A stretch of DNA of 35,531 nucleotides from Oscillospiraceae bacterium (GTDB taxonomy: Bacteria; Bacillota_A; Clostridia; Oscillospirales; Oscillospiraceae). Shown one piece after another: positions 1 through 7,035 of this stretch. How positions within the stretch are numbered: the first letter of the stretch is position 1; every line of letters starts with the position of its first letter. The position numbers and the translations under genes are program-made. The stretch is from the NCBI GenBank assembly GCA_017939025.1, contig JAGBAI010000121.1, positions 1 through 35,531 on the forward strand, in the 5' to 3' direction. The notes under the pieces are model-generated. The model did no database searches and was not told the DNA's origin. It saw nothing but the letters and a program-made list of their open reading frames with translations.

Positions 1-401
1 GCAGCGTGGGGATGCTCAGCGCCCTTGTACAGGTGCAGACGGGTCATAGCGTGCTTGCCCAGAGTGTTCTTGGGCAGCATGCCCTTGACAGCCAGCTCCA
101 TGGCGTAGTCGCTGCGAGCGTTCATCATGTCGCGGGCCTTGGTTTCCTTCAGACCGCCGATCCAGCCGGAAACGCGGTAGTACTTCTTCTGATCCAGCTT
201 CTTACCGGTCAGAACAGCCTTGTCGGTGTTGATGACGATGACGAAGTCGCCGCAGTCAACGTTGGGAGTGAAGTCAGCCTTATGCTTGCCCCGCAGCAGG
301 TTAGCAGCGATGACGGCGGTACGGCCCAGAGGCTTGCCGGCAGCGTCGATCACATACCACTTGCGCTCCAGGGTCTCCTTCTTCAGCAGAGTAGTGGACA
401 T
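1..401 (-). CDS. rplM: 50S ribosomal protein L13 (partial, C-terminus outside window)
   Basis: Large-subunit protein L13, an early assembly protein of the 50S subunit. The visible 133 residues begin MSTTLLKKETLERKWYVIDA and include the L13-typical segments GKPLGRTAVIAANLLRGKHK, DFVIVINTDKAVLTGKK and GMLPKNTLGKHAMTRLHLYKG. The family is usually about 142-150 residues, so only the last ten or so are cut off by the window edge. The ATG at 399-401 follows a GGAGG seven bases upstream. The gene is normally followed by rpsI, which would lie outside the window. It is expressed leftwards from a consensus promoter at 480-508, with a leader of about 70 nt that contains a small hairpin. Confidence 0.97.
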   Translation of the reverse strand, partial: MSTTLLKKETLERKWYVIDAAGKPLGRTAVIAANLLRGKHKADFTPNVDCGDFVIVINTDKAVLTGKKLDQKKYYRVSGWIGGLKETKARDMMNARSDYAMELAVKGMLPKNTLGKHAMTRLHLYKGAEHPHA

Positions 402-431
402 TATGTGTTCCTCCAATTGGATTAAAATATT

Positions 432-460
432 TTGACAAATTCATATGATTGAAGTACAAT
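432..460 (+). promoter_or_regulatory. Candidate promoter towards ttcA
   Basis: TTGACA at 432-437 and TACAAT at 455-460 are separated by exactly 17 bases, a near-consensus housekeeping promoter reading towards ttcA. Its expected start near 467 would give a leader of about 160 nt. It lies inside the rplM leader and faces the rplM promoter. The -10 element overlaps a 7-bp hairpin (arms 449-455 and 462-468) of the rplM leader, so a chance match in AT-rich DNA is possible. Confidence 0.5.
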
Positions 461-479
461 GACTTCAAAACGCTAGATT

Positions 480-508
480 TTTATACCATATTAAAAATCA
501 AATGTCAA
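480..508 (-). promoter_or_regulatory. rplM promoter
   Basis: On the minus strand TTGACA (503-508) and TATAAA (480-485) are spaced by 17 bases. The predicted start near 473 leaves a leader of about 70 nt before the rplM ATG. That leader can fold a hairpin with arms TTGAAGT/ACTTCAA at 449-468. This could be an autogenous L13 control element, but that is inference. Confidence 0.7.
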
Positions 509-627
509 TAACTATTTTGCGAAAATTTATAAAACCATAATTAATCTCGCAAATGCTCTTAAATGCTCTCGAATTCTCTTGATTGCTCACATCTTATTTT
601 TACGGTTTTTCGGAGGAAATGAAACAC

Positions 628-1368
628 ATGCAGAAATTGATGGGATTGGTCCGCCGTTGTGTGGATGACTACAATATGATACAGGAAGGCGACCGTATCG
701 CGGTGGGCGTTTCCGGTGGAAAGGATTCCCTGGTATTGCTGCAGCTTATGGCGGGGCTGCGGGAATATTTCAACAAGCCCTTTGAACTGGAGGCAGTGAC
801 TATTGATATGGGTCTGGGGATGGATTACAACCCCATTGCTGAATTGTGTGAAGAATGGAAGGTGCCTTATACCATTGTCAAAACCGAAATCGCACCGATT
901 ATTTTTGAGCACCGGAAGGAAAAGAATCCCTGCTCCATGTGCGCCAAAATGCGCCGGGGAGCATTGAATCAGGCAATTCTGGAGCGTGGCTTTAACAAGT
1001 TGGCCCTGGGACACCACTATGATGACGCAGTGGAGACCTTCGTGATGAACCTGCTGTTTGAGGGCCGCATCGGCTGCTTCCAGCCGGTGACCAATCTGGA
1101 CAGGACGGGAATTATTCAAATTCGGCCCATGCTGTACATCCACGAAAAGACCGTGGATAATTTCGCAAACCGGAAGGGGCTGCCTGTAATTGAGAACCGC
1201 TGCCCTGTGGATAAGACCACCAAACGGGAAGAGGTTAAAGAATTGATTTACAATCTGAGCCAGACCTATCCCGATCTGAAGGAACGGATCTTTGGCGCCA
1301 TGCAGCGGTATCCTCTGGAAGAGTGGGCCCATCAGGGACGGTACAAGCGACCCAAGGCGCAATGTTAA
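628..1368 (+). CDS. ttcA: TtcA-like PP-loop tRNA 2-thiocytidine synthetase family protein
   Basis: ATP-dependent tRNA thiolation enzyme of the TtcA/TilS PP-loop superfamily; TtcA makes 2-thiocytidine at position 32. The 246 residues contain the PP-loop SGGKDS (29-34), a CxxC at C102/C105 in NPCSMCAKMRRG, the LGHHYDDAVET segment (127-137) and a third cysteine C192 in RCPVDKTTKRE. This matches the three cysteines that hold the [4Fe-4S] cluster in characterised TtcA. I chose ATG 628 because the GGAGG at 612-616 is too close to the in-frame ATG at 619; both give nearly the same protein. TtcA-like clostridial proteins are often annotated only as ATP-binding proteins, so the exact nucleoside product is unproven. 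Confidence 0.85.
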   Translation: MQKLMGLVRRCVDDYNMIQEGDRIAVGVSGGKDSLVLLQLMAGLREYFNKPFELEAVTIDMGLGMDYNPIAELCEEWKVPYTIVKTEIAPIIFEHRKEKNPCSMCAKMRRGALNQAILERGFNKLALGHHYDDAVETFVMNLLFEGRIGCFQPVTNLDRTGIIQIRPMLYIHEKTVDNFANRKGLPVIENRCPVDKTTKREEVKELIYNLSQTYPDLKERIFGAMQRYPLEEWAHQGRYKRPKAQC

Positions 1369-1437
1369 TTTGCGTTGCTTGCCTTTTGGGATTACCTCTG
1401 CTAAGGTGAAGTTATACCATAAAGGAGGTATAAAACT

Positions 1438-1899
1438 ATGTTGCAGAATAATATCAAAACATTTCGCAAGGAGCGGGGCCTGACCCAGGAGGAACTGGCC
1501 ATCCGGTTGAATGTGGTTCGCCAGACCGTTTCCAAATGGGAGAAAGGCGTATCTGTGCCGGATGCAGACATGCTGCAAAGGATTGCTGAGGTGCTGGAAA
1601 TTTCAGTCAGTCAGCTTTTGGGACGGGAGGAGCAGCTGGAACAGAGAAATGAGATCGCAGAGCAGCTGTCCCGGATCAATGAACAGCTGGCAATTAAAAA
1701 CCGGCGCTCCAAAAGGATTTGGACGATAGTGGGTGTGGTGCTGGGTCTTTGGGTGCTGATCCATGTGATCGGCGCGGTACTCAGCTTCACCGCATTCACC
1801 GGTTTGACCAGAACAACAGAGCTGACTGTCAGTGAAGCTGTAGAAATCCTGGAGGATGAACAGGGAAACACCCTGGTGATCCAGAAAATTGAAGAATAA
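1438..1899 (+). CDS. Membrane-anchored XRE-family HTH regulator
   Basis: Transcriptional regulator of 153 residues with an N-terminal XRE helix-turn-helix (about residues 5-60; LTQEELAIRLNVVRQTVSKW is the recognition region). A short charged helix (about 62-88) and one hydrophobic segment around 97-120 (IWTIVGVVLGLWVLIHVIGA) follow, then a short acidic tail. XRE proteins with a trailing membrane segment are common in clostridia and often control a neighbouring membrane function. The ATG follows AAAGGAGG with ideal spacing, and a strong terminator follows the stop. The 86-residue membrane protein just downstream could be its partner, but the terminator between them argues against simple cotranscription. 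Confidence 0.85.
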   Translation: MLQNNIKTFRKERGLTQEELAIRLNVVRQTVSKWEKGVSVPDADMLQRIAEVLEISVSQLLGREEQLEQRNEIAEQLSRINEQLAIKNRRSKRIWTIVGVVLGLWVLIHVIGAVLSFTAFTGLTRTTELTVSEAVEILEDEQGNTLVIQKIEE

Positions 1900-1905
1900 T
1901 CCCCA

Positions 1906-1945
1906 ATTGCCGAATGAAAAGCTTTTCGTTCGGCAATACTTTTTC
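1906..1945 (+). terminator. Intrinsic terminator after the HTH gene
   Basis: A 16-bp inverted repeat with almost no loop (arms 1906-1921 and 1922-1937, one G-T pair) is followed by ACTTTTT. It lies seven bases after the HTH stop codon. Confidence 0.88.
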
Positions 1946-1977
1946 CATAGAAGTCTTTTCCAAAGGAGGCAGTAATT

Positions 1978-2238
1978 ATGGTAAAAGGAACATCCCGGCA
2001 GGTGATCGTAGTTCAGGGGGCAGAGCCAAAGCTTTTTGAGCAGGCGATCTTTATTCTTCGTGAGGATGCAGTGGCAAAGGGGGTCACGGATGACGCACTG
2101 CTGAAGGAGGCACGGGAAGCCATCCGGGGTTATGACAGATCGGCAAGGAAACGGCAGCTTTATCTTTACGGCGCGGCATGGGCCTCCGGCGGGGCCTTGC
2201 TGACGGGTTTGGCATGGCTGCTGACGATGCTGCTGTGA
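1978..2238 (+). CDS. Small hypothetical membrane protein
   Basis: An 86-residue protein that I do not recognise. The N-terminal two thirds are soluble and charged (MVKGTSRQVIVVQGAEPKLF at the start, then a region rich in acidic and basic residues). The C-terminal 25 residues form one hydrophobic span containing ASGGALLTGLAWLLTMLL, suggesting a tail-anchored protein. AAAGGAGG sits at good spacing before the ATG. It lies between the HTH gene and dusB. The stop is followed within a few bases by the dusB promoter, so it is probably a single-gene unit or receives read-through from upstream. Confidence 0.75.
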   Translation: MVKGTSRQVIVVQGAEPKLFEQAIFILREDAVAKGVTDDALLKEAREAIRGYDRSARKRQLYLYGAAWASGGALLTGLAWLLTMLL

Positions 2239-2239
2239 C

Positions 2240-2268
2240 TTGCGCATTGACGGAAATTATGATATAAT
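2240..2268 (+). promoter_or_regulatory. dusB promoter (extended -10)
   Basis: TTGCGC at 2240-2245 and TATAAT at 2263-2268 are spaced by 17 bases, with TG at 2260-2261 giving an extended -10. The -10 hexamer is the outer end of a perfect 12-bp inverted repeat (see 2263-2294). Confidence 0.6.
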
Positions 2269-2294
2269 CCACCTGATTTGTGAGGTGGATTATA
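2263..2294 (+). promoter_or_regulatory. Perfect 12-bp inverted repeat over the dusB -10 and SD region
   Basis: The arms TATAATCCACCT (2263-2274) and AGGTGGATTATA (2283-2294) are exact reverse complements around an 8-base centre. The left arm contains the -10 TATAAT and the right arm contains the only SD-like run (AGGTGG) before the ATG at 2300. A transcript starting near 2275 would contain only the right arm, so a DNA operator is more likely than an RNA hairpin. A transcript reading through from upstream could fold it and hide the SD. Confidence 0.6.
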
Positions 2295-2299
2295 TTTAT

Positions 2300-3265
2300 A
2301 TGTACATTGGAAATATAGAAGTAAAAAATCCGGTTTTTCTGGCCCCCATGGCAGGCGTCACCGACTGGGCTTTCCGGACGGTCTGCGCAAAACTGGGTGC
2401 CGGGGTCACGGTGACAGAAATGGTTTCCTCCAGGGCCCTGGTCTATCAGGATCAGAAAAGCCGGAAGCTGCTGAAAAAGAATGACGGAAGTATTTGTGGT
2501 GCCCAGATCTTTGGCAATGACCCTGCTATCATGGCAGAGGCGGCCCGGCTGGCTCTGGAGATCTCCGGCTGTGACTTTATCGATATCAACATGGGCTGCC
2601 CTATGCCGAAAATCGCCAATTCCGGCGACGGCTGCGGCCTTATGCGGACTCCGGAGCTGGCGGGGGACATCGTGAAGGCGGTGAAGAAGGCTGTGGATGT
2701 GCCGGTGACGGTTAAGTGCCGCCTGGGCTGGGACAAGGGCAGTATCAATGTGCTGGACTTTACCAAACGTATGGAGGACTGTGGTGCAGATCTGGTAGCT
2801 GTTCACGGGCGGACCCGGAGCATGCTTTACACCGGCGTTGCCGACTGGGATATGATCCACAAGGTCAAGGATCAGCTGTCCATTCCGGTGATTGCCAACG
2901 GTGACATCACCGGTGGAGAAACGGCTGTCCGCTGCTTAAAGCGTACCGGGGCCGATGGCCTGATGATCGGCAGAAGCGTCTTTGGAGATCCCTGGATCTT
3001 TGAAGAGGTGGGTGCTGCTCTGAAGGGTGAGGAGTATGCCGGACGTCCGGTGCTGGCAGACCGGATCGCTGTGGCCGTGGAACAGTTCCAGCTGTCAGAA
3101 CAGGATCATGGAGAGAAAATCGCCTGCCTGGAAGCCAGAAAGCACTTTGCCTGGTACTTACGGGGCGTTGCCCACAGCAGCTACTATAAAAATCAGATCA
3201 CATCCCTTACCACAATGGAAGATATCTACCGGGTGGCAAAGGATGTGGTACGGGATCTGAAATGA
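2300..3265 (+). CDS. dusB: tRNA-dihydrouridine synthase (DusB type)
   Basis: Flavin-dependent reduction of uridine to dihydrouridine in the tRNA D-loop, using NADPH. The protein has 321 residues, a normal DusB length. It opens with the FMN-barrel signature VFLAPMAGVTDWAFR (12-26), carries the catalytic cysteine C100 in DINMGCPMPKI, and shows VTVKCRLGWD, VAVHGRTRSMLYTG and GADGLMIGRSVFGDPWIF in family order. I prefer ATG 2300 because an upstream in-frame start at 2240 would translate through the promoter and palindrome, and because the FMN signature then falls at the usual distance from the N-terminus. In Firmicutes dus genes are often near translation genes, as here. Confidence 0.94.
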   Translation: MYIGNIEVKNPVFLAPMAGVTDWAFRTVCAKLGAGVTVTEMVSSRALVYQDQKSRKLLKKNDGSICGAQIFGNDPAIMAEAARLALEISGCDFIDINMGCPMPKIANSGDGCGLMRTPELAGDIVKAVKKAVDVPVTVKCRLGWDKGSINVLDFTKRMEDCGADLVAVHGRTRSMLYTGVADWDMIHKVKDQLSIPVIANGDITGGETAVRCLKRTGADGLMIGRSVFGDPWIFEEVGAALKGEEYAGRPVLADRIAVAVEQFQLSEQDHGEKIACLEARKHFAWYLRGVAHSSYYKNQITSLTTMEDIYRVAKDVVRDLK

Positions 3266-3270
3266 GTCAA

Positions 3271-3308
3271 AAAGCCGCTCCAACCCTTATGGGTGTGGAG
3301 CGGTTTTC
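3271..3308 (+). terminator. Terminator after dusB
   Basis: A GC-rich stem (CCGCTCCA with TGGAGCGG plus ACCC with GGGT, loop TTAT) at about 3275-3303 is followed by TTTT. It also lies just past the stop of the minus-strand gene at 3308, so it may work in both directions. Confidence 0.8.
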
Positions 3309-3490
3309 TAATTCTCGTTGTCCTGTGCGGATTGCAGCTGTTTTGCTACGTCTTCACTGAGGAATCCTGCGTAGGCACAAAGGGCATCGGACATAATATC
3401 CTCCGGGGATCCATCTGCGATGTGGTCTGATGCCTGCTTGTAGAAACGGTAAATAAAATTTGGTACGGACAGCTTTACAAGAATATCCAT
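3308..3490 (-). CDS. Small hypothetical protein (60 aa)
   Basis: A 60-residue protein starting MDILVKLSVPNFIYRFYKQA and ending in a polar tail (LQSAQDNEN). The ATG at 3488-3490 follows AGGAGGG with six bases between, while the longer in-frame start at 3538 has no ribosome binding site. The first half looks like a beta strand plus helix, reminiscent of short antitoxin-like or ribbon-helix-helix proteins, but no signature is clear enough to assign it. It diverges from the small HTH gene at 3583, and the two share a 92-base intergenic region. A regulator/target or toxin-antitoxin pair is possible, but nothing in the sequence proves it. Confidence 0.65.
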   Translation of the reverse strand: MDILVKLSVPNFIYRFYKQASDHIADGSPEDIMSDALCAYAGFLSEDVAKQLQSAQDNEN

Positions 3491-3582
3491 GTTGATCCCT
3501 CCTGGCTTGATTATAGCCCGAATACGGGCAATTGTCAAGTAACAGGCAATGCTATAGGCTAAAACCGGAAGGGGAGATGGCT

Positions 3583-3795
3583 GTGATCGTGTATGACCGA
3601 CTGTGGGAGACTATGCGCCGGAAGGGGATTTCGCAATACAAGCTGATCAAGGAGCATGGCTTCAGCACTGGCCAACTGGACAGGATCCGTAAGGGAGAGA
3701 ACATCAATCTGTATACGCTGGATACTCTGTGCCGGATTTTAGATTGCCGTGTAGAGGATATCATTGAATTTAAAAAAGAGGAAAGCGCGCTGTGA
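3583..3795 (+). CDS. Small Cro/C1-type HTH regulator (70 aa)
   Basis: Compact DNA-binding protein of the HTH_26 type. The 70 residues cover a single helix-turn-helix: YDRLWETMRRKGISQYKLIK, then STGQLDRIRKGENINLYTLD, then CRILDCRVEDIIEF. Such proteins are often small autonomous regulators. I chose GTG at 3583 because GGGGAG (3571-3576) lies six bases upstream. The ATG at 3577 directly abuts that SD, and homologs typically begin MI-YDRLW. The stop codon lies inside the hairpin 3784-3812. It is divergent from the 60-residue hypothetical gene. Confidence 0.8.
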   Translation: MIVYDRLWETMRRKGISQYKLIKEHGFSTGQLDRIRKGENINLYTLDTLCRILDCRVEDIIEFKKEESAL

Positions 3796-3812
3796 AATAT
3801 ACACAGCGCGCT
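3784..3812. terminator. Convergent terminator between the small HTH gene and trmO
   Basis: A perfect 11-bp stem (AGCGCGCTGTG 3784-3794, CACAGCGCGCT 3802-3812, 7-base loop). On the minus strand it is followed by TTTCCTCTTTTTT, so it most clearly terminates the trmO transcript. The plus-strand side has only a poor T-run. The TGA stop of the HTH gene is part of the stem/loop. Confidence 0.8.
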
Positions 3813-3816
3813 GAAT

Positions 3817-4500
3817 TTATACCTTGTTTACTTCCTGGACTGTCAGAATATCGCCATCTACTTTGAACCGGAGATCGTATCCGGCGAAAGTCAATCCGTA
3901 GATCCGGTCGGGTTTACGTTGGTAGGAAGGCCGTGGATCGTGGGACAGGACACCGATGGCGGCTTCCCGTTTATCCTCCGGGAGCTGTTCCAGCAGTTTC
4001 TTCGGGAAATCCACCCGCAAAAGGAATTCTCCAGCCCTGTCCGTAAAACCACCGGTGGCCTCCGGATGGCAGTCGCCGTAGGGAATGTAGGGCTTGATAT
4101 CAAAAATAGGCGTTCCATCCATCAGATCAGCGCCGCCTACATGGAGGACGGTACCGAATTTATCTGTATGCTCCACGCCCAGCAGCGTTACACTGGACAA
4201 CCCCAGATTGTTTGGGCGGAAGGGGGAACGGGTGGCAAAAACACCCATACGGGTATTTCCTCCCAATCTGGGAGGACGTACAGTGGGGGACCAGCCTTGC
4301 CGGACAGCTTCAGAAAACTGCCAGATGATCCACAAGTGGGAAAAATCCTCAATACCCCGCAGCGCATCGGGATTGCGGAATTCCGGCTCAAAAACAATGG
4401 TAGAGCGCAGCTTCTCCACAAGACCGCTTTGCCGGGGAATGCCAAATTTAGTGGCAAAATCACTGTGCATCCGGGCGATGATTTGAATATTTACATCCAT
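3817..4500 (-). CDS. trmO: TrmO/TsaA-type tRNA (t6A37-N6)-methyltransferase
   Basis: Beta-barrel methyltransferase family (UPF0066, TsaA/VirR/TrmO), which N6-methylates t6A37 of tRNA-Thr using S-adenosylmethionine. The 227 residues include the family signatures FGIPRQSGLV, RGIEDFSHLWIIWQF, RPPRLGGNTRMGVFATRSP, FRPNNLGLSSVTLLG, DLMDGTPIFDIKPYIPYGD and a C-terminal SYQRKPDRIYGLTFAGYD. The start ATG at 4498-4500 has GGAGGG seven bases upstream, and it begins two bases after the permease stop, so it is translated as the last gene of the metal transporter operon. The longer in-frame reading up to 4863 is a shadow of the permease. Some family members have been proposed to have metal- or plasmid-linked roles, but TrmO is the best call. 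Confidence 0.93.
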   Translation of the reverse strand: MDVNIQIIARMHSDFATKFGIPRQSGLVEKLRSTIVFEPEFRNPDALRGIEDFSHLWIIWQFSEAVRQGWSPTVRPPRLGGNTRMGVFATRSPFRPNNLGLSSVTLLGVEHTDKFGTVLHVGGADLMDGTPIFDIKPYIPYGDCHPEATGGFTDRAGEFLLRVDFPKKLLEQLPEDKREAAIGVLSHDPRPSYQRKPDRIYGLTFAGYDLRFKVDGDILTVQEVNKV

Positions 4501-4502
4501 CG

Positions 4503-5342
4503 TCAAGCCCTCCTGTTTCGGAATAGAAAGGTTGCGGTGAAAATACCCGCCAGGATCAGACTGATAGCCGCACCGGCAGAACAGCCCAGATAATAGGAAA
4601 CGGTCAGACCGCCGATTCCCGCCAACAGGGCGAAAAGTACAGAGAAACCGTGGTACTGCTGTAAATTCCGGCTGATATTCCGGGCAGACGCACCGGGCAG
4701 CACCAGCAGGGAGTTGAGGATCAGCAGTCCCACGCTGGAAATACTTAAGGTCACCACCACCGCGATGGCAACGGTGAACAGGGTCTGGCTCAGCCCCACG
4801 GGAATACCTCTGGAGGAGGCAAGCTGTGGATGGATGGCCGTCAGCGTCAGACGGTTGGCACACAGGATCCAGAATACCACCACCAGCAGCAAAACCAGAG
4901 CCAGCATTCCGATCTCACCTGGAGTAACAGACAGAATGTCGCCAATCAGGTATTTGTTATACTTGGTAAAACTGCTTCCGCCCATAGTGGCGATAAAAAT
5001 GCCCAGAGCTACCGCTGTGCTGGAAAAAACGCCAATGAGGGTATCTGCAGCCTGGTTGGAACGGCTTCTGACATAACTGAACAGCAGCGCAAAGGCAATA
5101 CTGAATCCCACTGCTGCCCAGACTGGTGCAGCGATTCCGCAGATGGCACCGATGGCGATACCAGTAAAGGCAGAATGCCCCAGTGCATCGGAGAAAAAAC
5201 TCATTCGCCCGGTGACGATCATAGTGGAAAGCAGGCCAAACAGAGGTGCCATCAGCAGCAATGCCAGCATTGCGTTTTTCATAAAATTCCAGTGAAGCAT
5301 CTCAAAGGGGAGAAAATCACAAAGGGAATACCAAATGGTCAT
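4503..5342 (-). CDS. znuB: Zinc/manganese-type ABC transporter permease (ZnuB family)
   Basis: Inner-membrane permease of the ABC-3 (ZnuB/MntB) family, 279 residues. It has about eight hydrophobic spans, with the family hallmarks GRMSFFSDALGHSAFTGIAI near residue 45-65, NQAADTLIGVFSSTAVALG and the C-terminal HGFSVLFALLAGIGGLTVSYY. It would form the channel for the metal delivered by the lipoprotein at 6088-6975. The ATG overlaps the ATPase stop by four bases (5339-5342), a translationally coupled arrangement. Metal specificity (zinc versus manganese) cannot be read from the permease alone; the histidine-rich binding protein favours zinc. Confidence 0.94.
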   Translation of the reverse strand: MTIWYSLCDFLPFEMLHWNFMKNAMLALLLMAPLFGLLSTMIVTGRMSFFSDALGHSAFTGIAIGAICGIAAPVWAAVGFSIAFALLFSYVRSRSNQAADTLIGVFSSTAVALGIFIATMGGSSFTKYNKYLIGDILSVTPGEIGMLALVLLLVVVFWILCANRLTLTAIHPQLASSRGIPVGLSQTLFTVAIAVVVTLSISSVGLLILNSLLVLPGASARNISRNLQQYHGFSVLFALLAGIGGLTVSYYLGCSAGAAISLILAGIFTATFLFRNRRA

Positions 5343-6091
5343 GGATGGCCTCCTTTCAGATGGAACGCCTGGCGGAATTCATCGCTGCCCAGCACGGTTT
5401 CCGGAGAACCCTGGATCTTTACGCCGTGATCAATCAGTACCACCTGATCGGCATACCGTGACAGCATGGAAAAATCATGGGTGGTCATGAGAATGGATAA
5501 GTCATATTCCTTTCGGATCTCATCCAGCATATCCATCAGTGTTGCCATGCCCTCCACATCCACGCCGGACAAAGGCTCATCCAGGATCAGTATGTTGGGC
5601 ATGGGTTCTAAAGCCAGGGCCAGAAGGATCCGCTGCAATTCGCCGCCGGAGAGGGTGCCGATGCGCTTATCGATTAACTCCTCACCATGGACCCGTTCCA
5701 GACAGTCCAGCACGATATGGCGCAGCTTCCTGCCCTGCCCCAAAAAGGCTGGGCGCTTACTCAGACAGCAGGCGAACAGATCCGCTACGGAAACCGGGTC
5801 GCTGGGATTGAAGGCTGGACTTTGGGGCACATAGCCGATTCGGGGCTTTTTGCTTCGCTGCCCCGGTTCTGAGAAGGCGATGGTGCCGCTGTAATCCCGC
5901 TGACCAAGAATAGCCTTTAAAAAAGTAGATTTTCCTGCACCATTTGGGCCGATGAGCGCCACCATTTCTCCACAATGGATATGAAGATTTACGTTCCTCA
6001 GGATGCTGTCCGTACCGATCTGTACAGACAGATTCTCCACACGCAGGCAGCAGGAATGGCCGCAGGAACCGCCGTGAATATCAAATTTCAT
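5339..6091 (-). CDS. znuC: Zinc/manganese-type ABC transporter ATP-binding protein
   Basis: Cytoplasmic ATPase that powers the metal importer, 250 residues. Walker A is GPNGAGKST (about 53-61), the Q-loop is GYVPQSPAF, the ABC signature is LSGGELQR, Walker B is ILILDEPLSGVD and the switch histidine is in TTHDFS. Residues MKFDIHGGSCGHSCCLRV form an unusual N-terminal extension with several cysteines and two histidines before the first beta strand. This stretch could bind metal, or be a start-site artefact, since an initiation further in would also leave a complete ATPase. The gene overlaps the lipoprotein gene by four bases and the permease by four bases. Confidence 0.95.
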   Translation of the reverse strand: MKFDIHGGSCGHSCCLRVENLSVQIGTDSILRNVNLHIHCGEMVALIGPNGAGKSTFLKAILGQRDYSGTIAFSEPGQRSKKPRIGYVPQSPAFNPSDPVSVADLFACCLSKRPAFLGQGRKLRHIVLDCLERVHGEELIDKRIGTLSGGELQRILLALALEPMPNILILDEPLSGVDVEGMATLMDMLDEIRKEYDLSILMTTHDFSMLSRYADQVVLIDHGVKIQGSPETVLGSDEFRQAFHLKGGHP

Positions 6092-6975
6092 TCCAACGCC
6101 TCCTTAATTGTGTTGATATTGTGGTACATGGCATTAAAATAGCTGTCAGAAGCCATTGCCATGTCCAAAGCATAGTTTTTGCAGCCGGTTTCCCGGGCGA
6201 TGATGGAAGCTGCGGAGACGCTGCCGCTTTTCTCCGTAAAAATGGCGGGGAGAGAATGATGCCTAACCTCTTCAATCAGATGGATAAGATCCTTTGCTGA
6301 GGCCTCGCTGCCGGATTCTTCTTCCACAGCTTCCAGTATGGTCAGCTGGAAGGCATCGGCGAAGTAGGCAAAACCATCATGGAAGGTAATCAGCTCACGG
6401 CAGGAAAGGGAAGAGAGAACCTCTTCACCATAAGCCTGGAGACCATCCAGCTGTGCCAGCAGCCTTTGTTCATTGGCAGAAAAAATACCGGCATACTGGG
6501 GATATTCCCGGGAAAGCCCGGTACGGATATTGCAGACCATCGTTTTGGCATATTCCGGAGACAGCCAGATATGGGGATCGTGTTCGTGGTGATGGCCTTC
6601 GTGGGTGTGACCTTCGTGGTCATCGTGATCATGACCTTCTGGGGGAGCCAGCAGAATTAGACCGGCGGAGGCATCGATGGTCTTTCCCGCTGTCAGAAGC
6701 TCTTCCATGAATTCCTCTAGTCCGGCACCGGAAATGACGATCAGCTCCGCTGCTTCCGCAGCCTTTACCTGCCGGACGTTCAGAGAATAATCATGGAGGC
6801 AGGATACTTCCTCTGTTACCAGACGGGTTACGGTAATGCCGGTGCCTTCGCAAAGCAGAGTGGTGAATTCATACACCGGCAGAGTCGTAGCGGCAATTTG
6901 TGCAGGTGCCTGATTCGAGCAGCTGGAAAGCAAGATGGATATTGTAATAATGAATAGGGAGAAAAAACGTTTCAT
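6088..6975 (-). CDS. znuA: Zinc-binding lipoprotein of the metal ABC transporter (ZnuA family)
   Basis: Extracytoplasmic solute-binding lipoprotein, 295 residues. The signal peptide MKRFFSLFIITISILLSSC ends in a lipobox with C19 for lipid attachment. A histidine/aspartate-rich loop (in the region GHDHDDHEGHTHEGHHH, near residues 128-147) runs straight into DPHIWLSPEYAKTM, the typical arrangement in zinc-specific cluster A-I proteins. ITFHDGFAYFADAF supplies another histidine ligand, and FTEKSGSVSAASIIARETG is the C-terminal family motif. The start at 6975 has no good SD (only GAAAG), and the leader carries a four-copy TTTCAAC repeat. The next ATG upstream also lacks an SD. Zinc regulation is expected for this family, but I find no clear Zur box. 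Confidence 0.93.
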   Translation of the reverse strand: MKRFFSLFIITISILLSSCSNQAPAQIAATTLPVYEFTTLLCEGTGITVTRLVTEEVSCLHDYSLNVRQVKAAEAAELIVISGAGLEEFMEELLTAGKTIDASAGLILLAPPEGHDHDDHEGHTHEGHHHEHDPHIWLSPEYAKTMVCNIRTGLSREYPQYAGIFSANEQRLLAQLDGLQAYGEEVLSSLSCRELITFHDGFAYFADAFQLTILEAVEEESGSEASAKDLIHLIEEVRHHSLPAIFTEKSGSVSAASIIARETGCKNYALDMAMASDSYFNAMYHNINTIKEALE

Positions 6976-6986
6976 AAATTTTCTGC

Positions 6987-7014
6987 TTTCAACTTTCAAC
7001 TTTAAACTTTCAAC
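6987..7014. repeat. Four tandem 7-bp units in the znuA leader
   Basis: TTTCAAC is repeated at 6987, 6994, 7001 (as TTTAAAC) and 7008. On the transcribed strand this reads GTTGAAA x4, ending 12 bases before the ATG, exactly where an SD would be expected. Confidence 0.85.
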
Positions 7015-7035
7015 TAATATCATACCATATTTGTC

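Noticed and set aside
4501..4863. N-terminal extension of trmO by 121 codons
   Set aside because: The extension overlaps the end of the permease gene out of frame. The family's normal length and the GGAGGG before ATG 4500 support the short form.
6987..7014. Tandem 7-bp repeats as a CRISPR array
   Set aside because: The units are contiguous without spacers and much too short. No cas genes are present.
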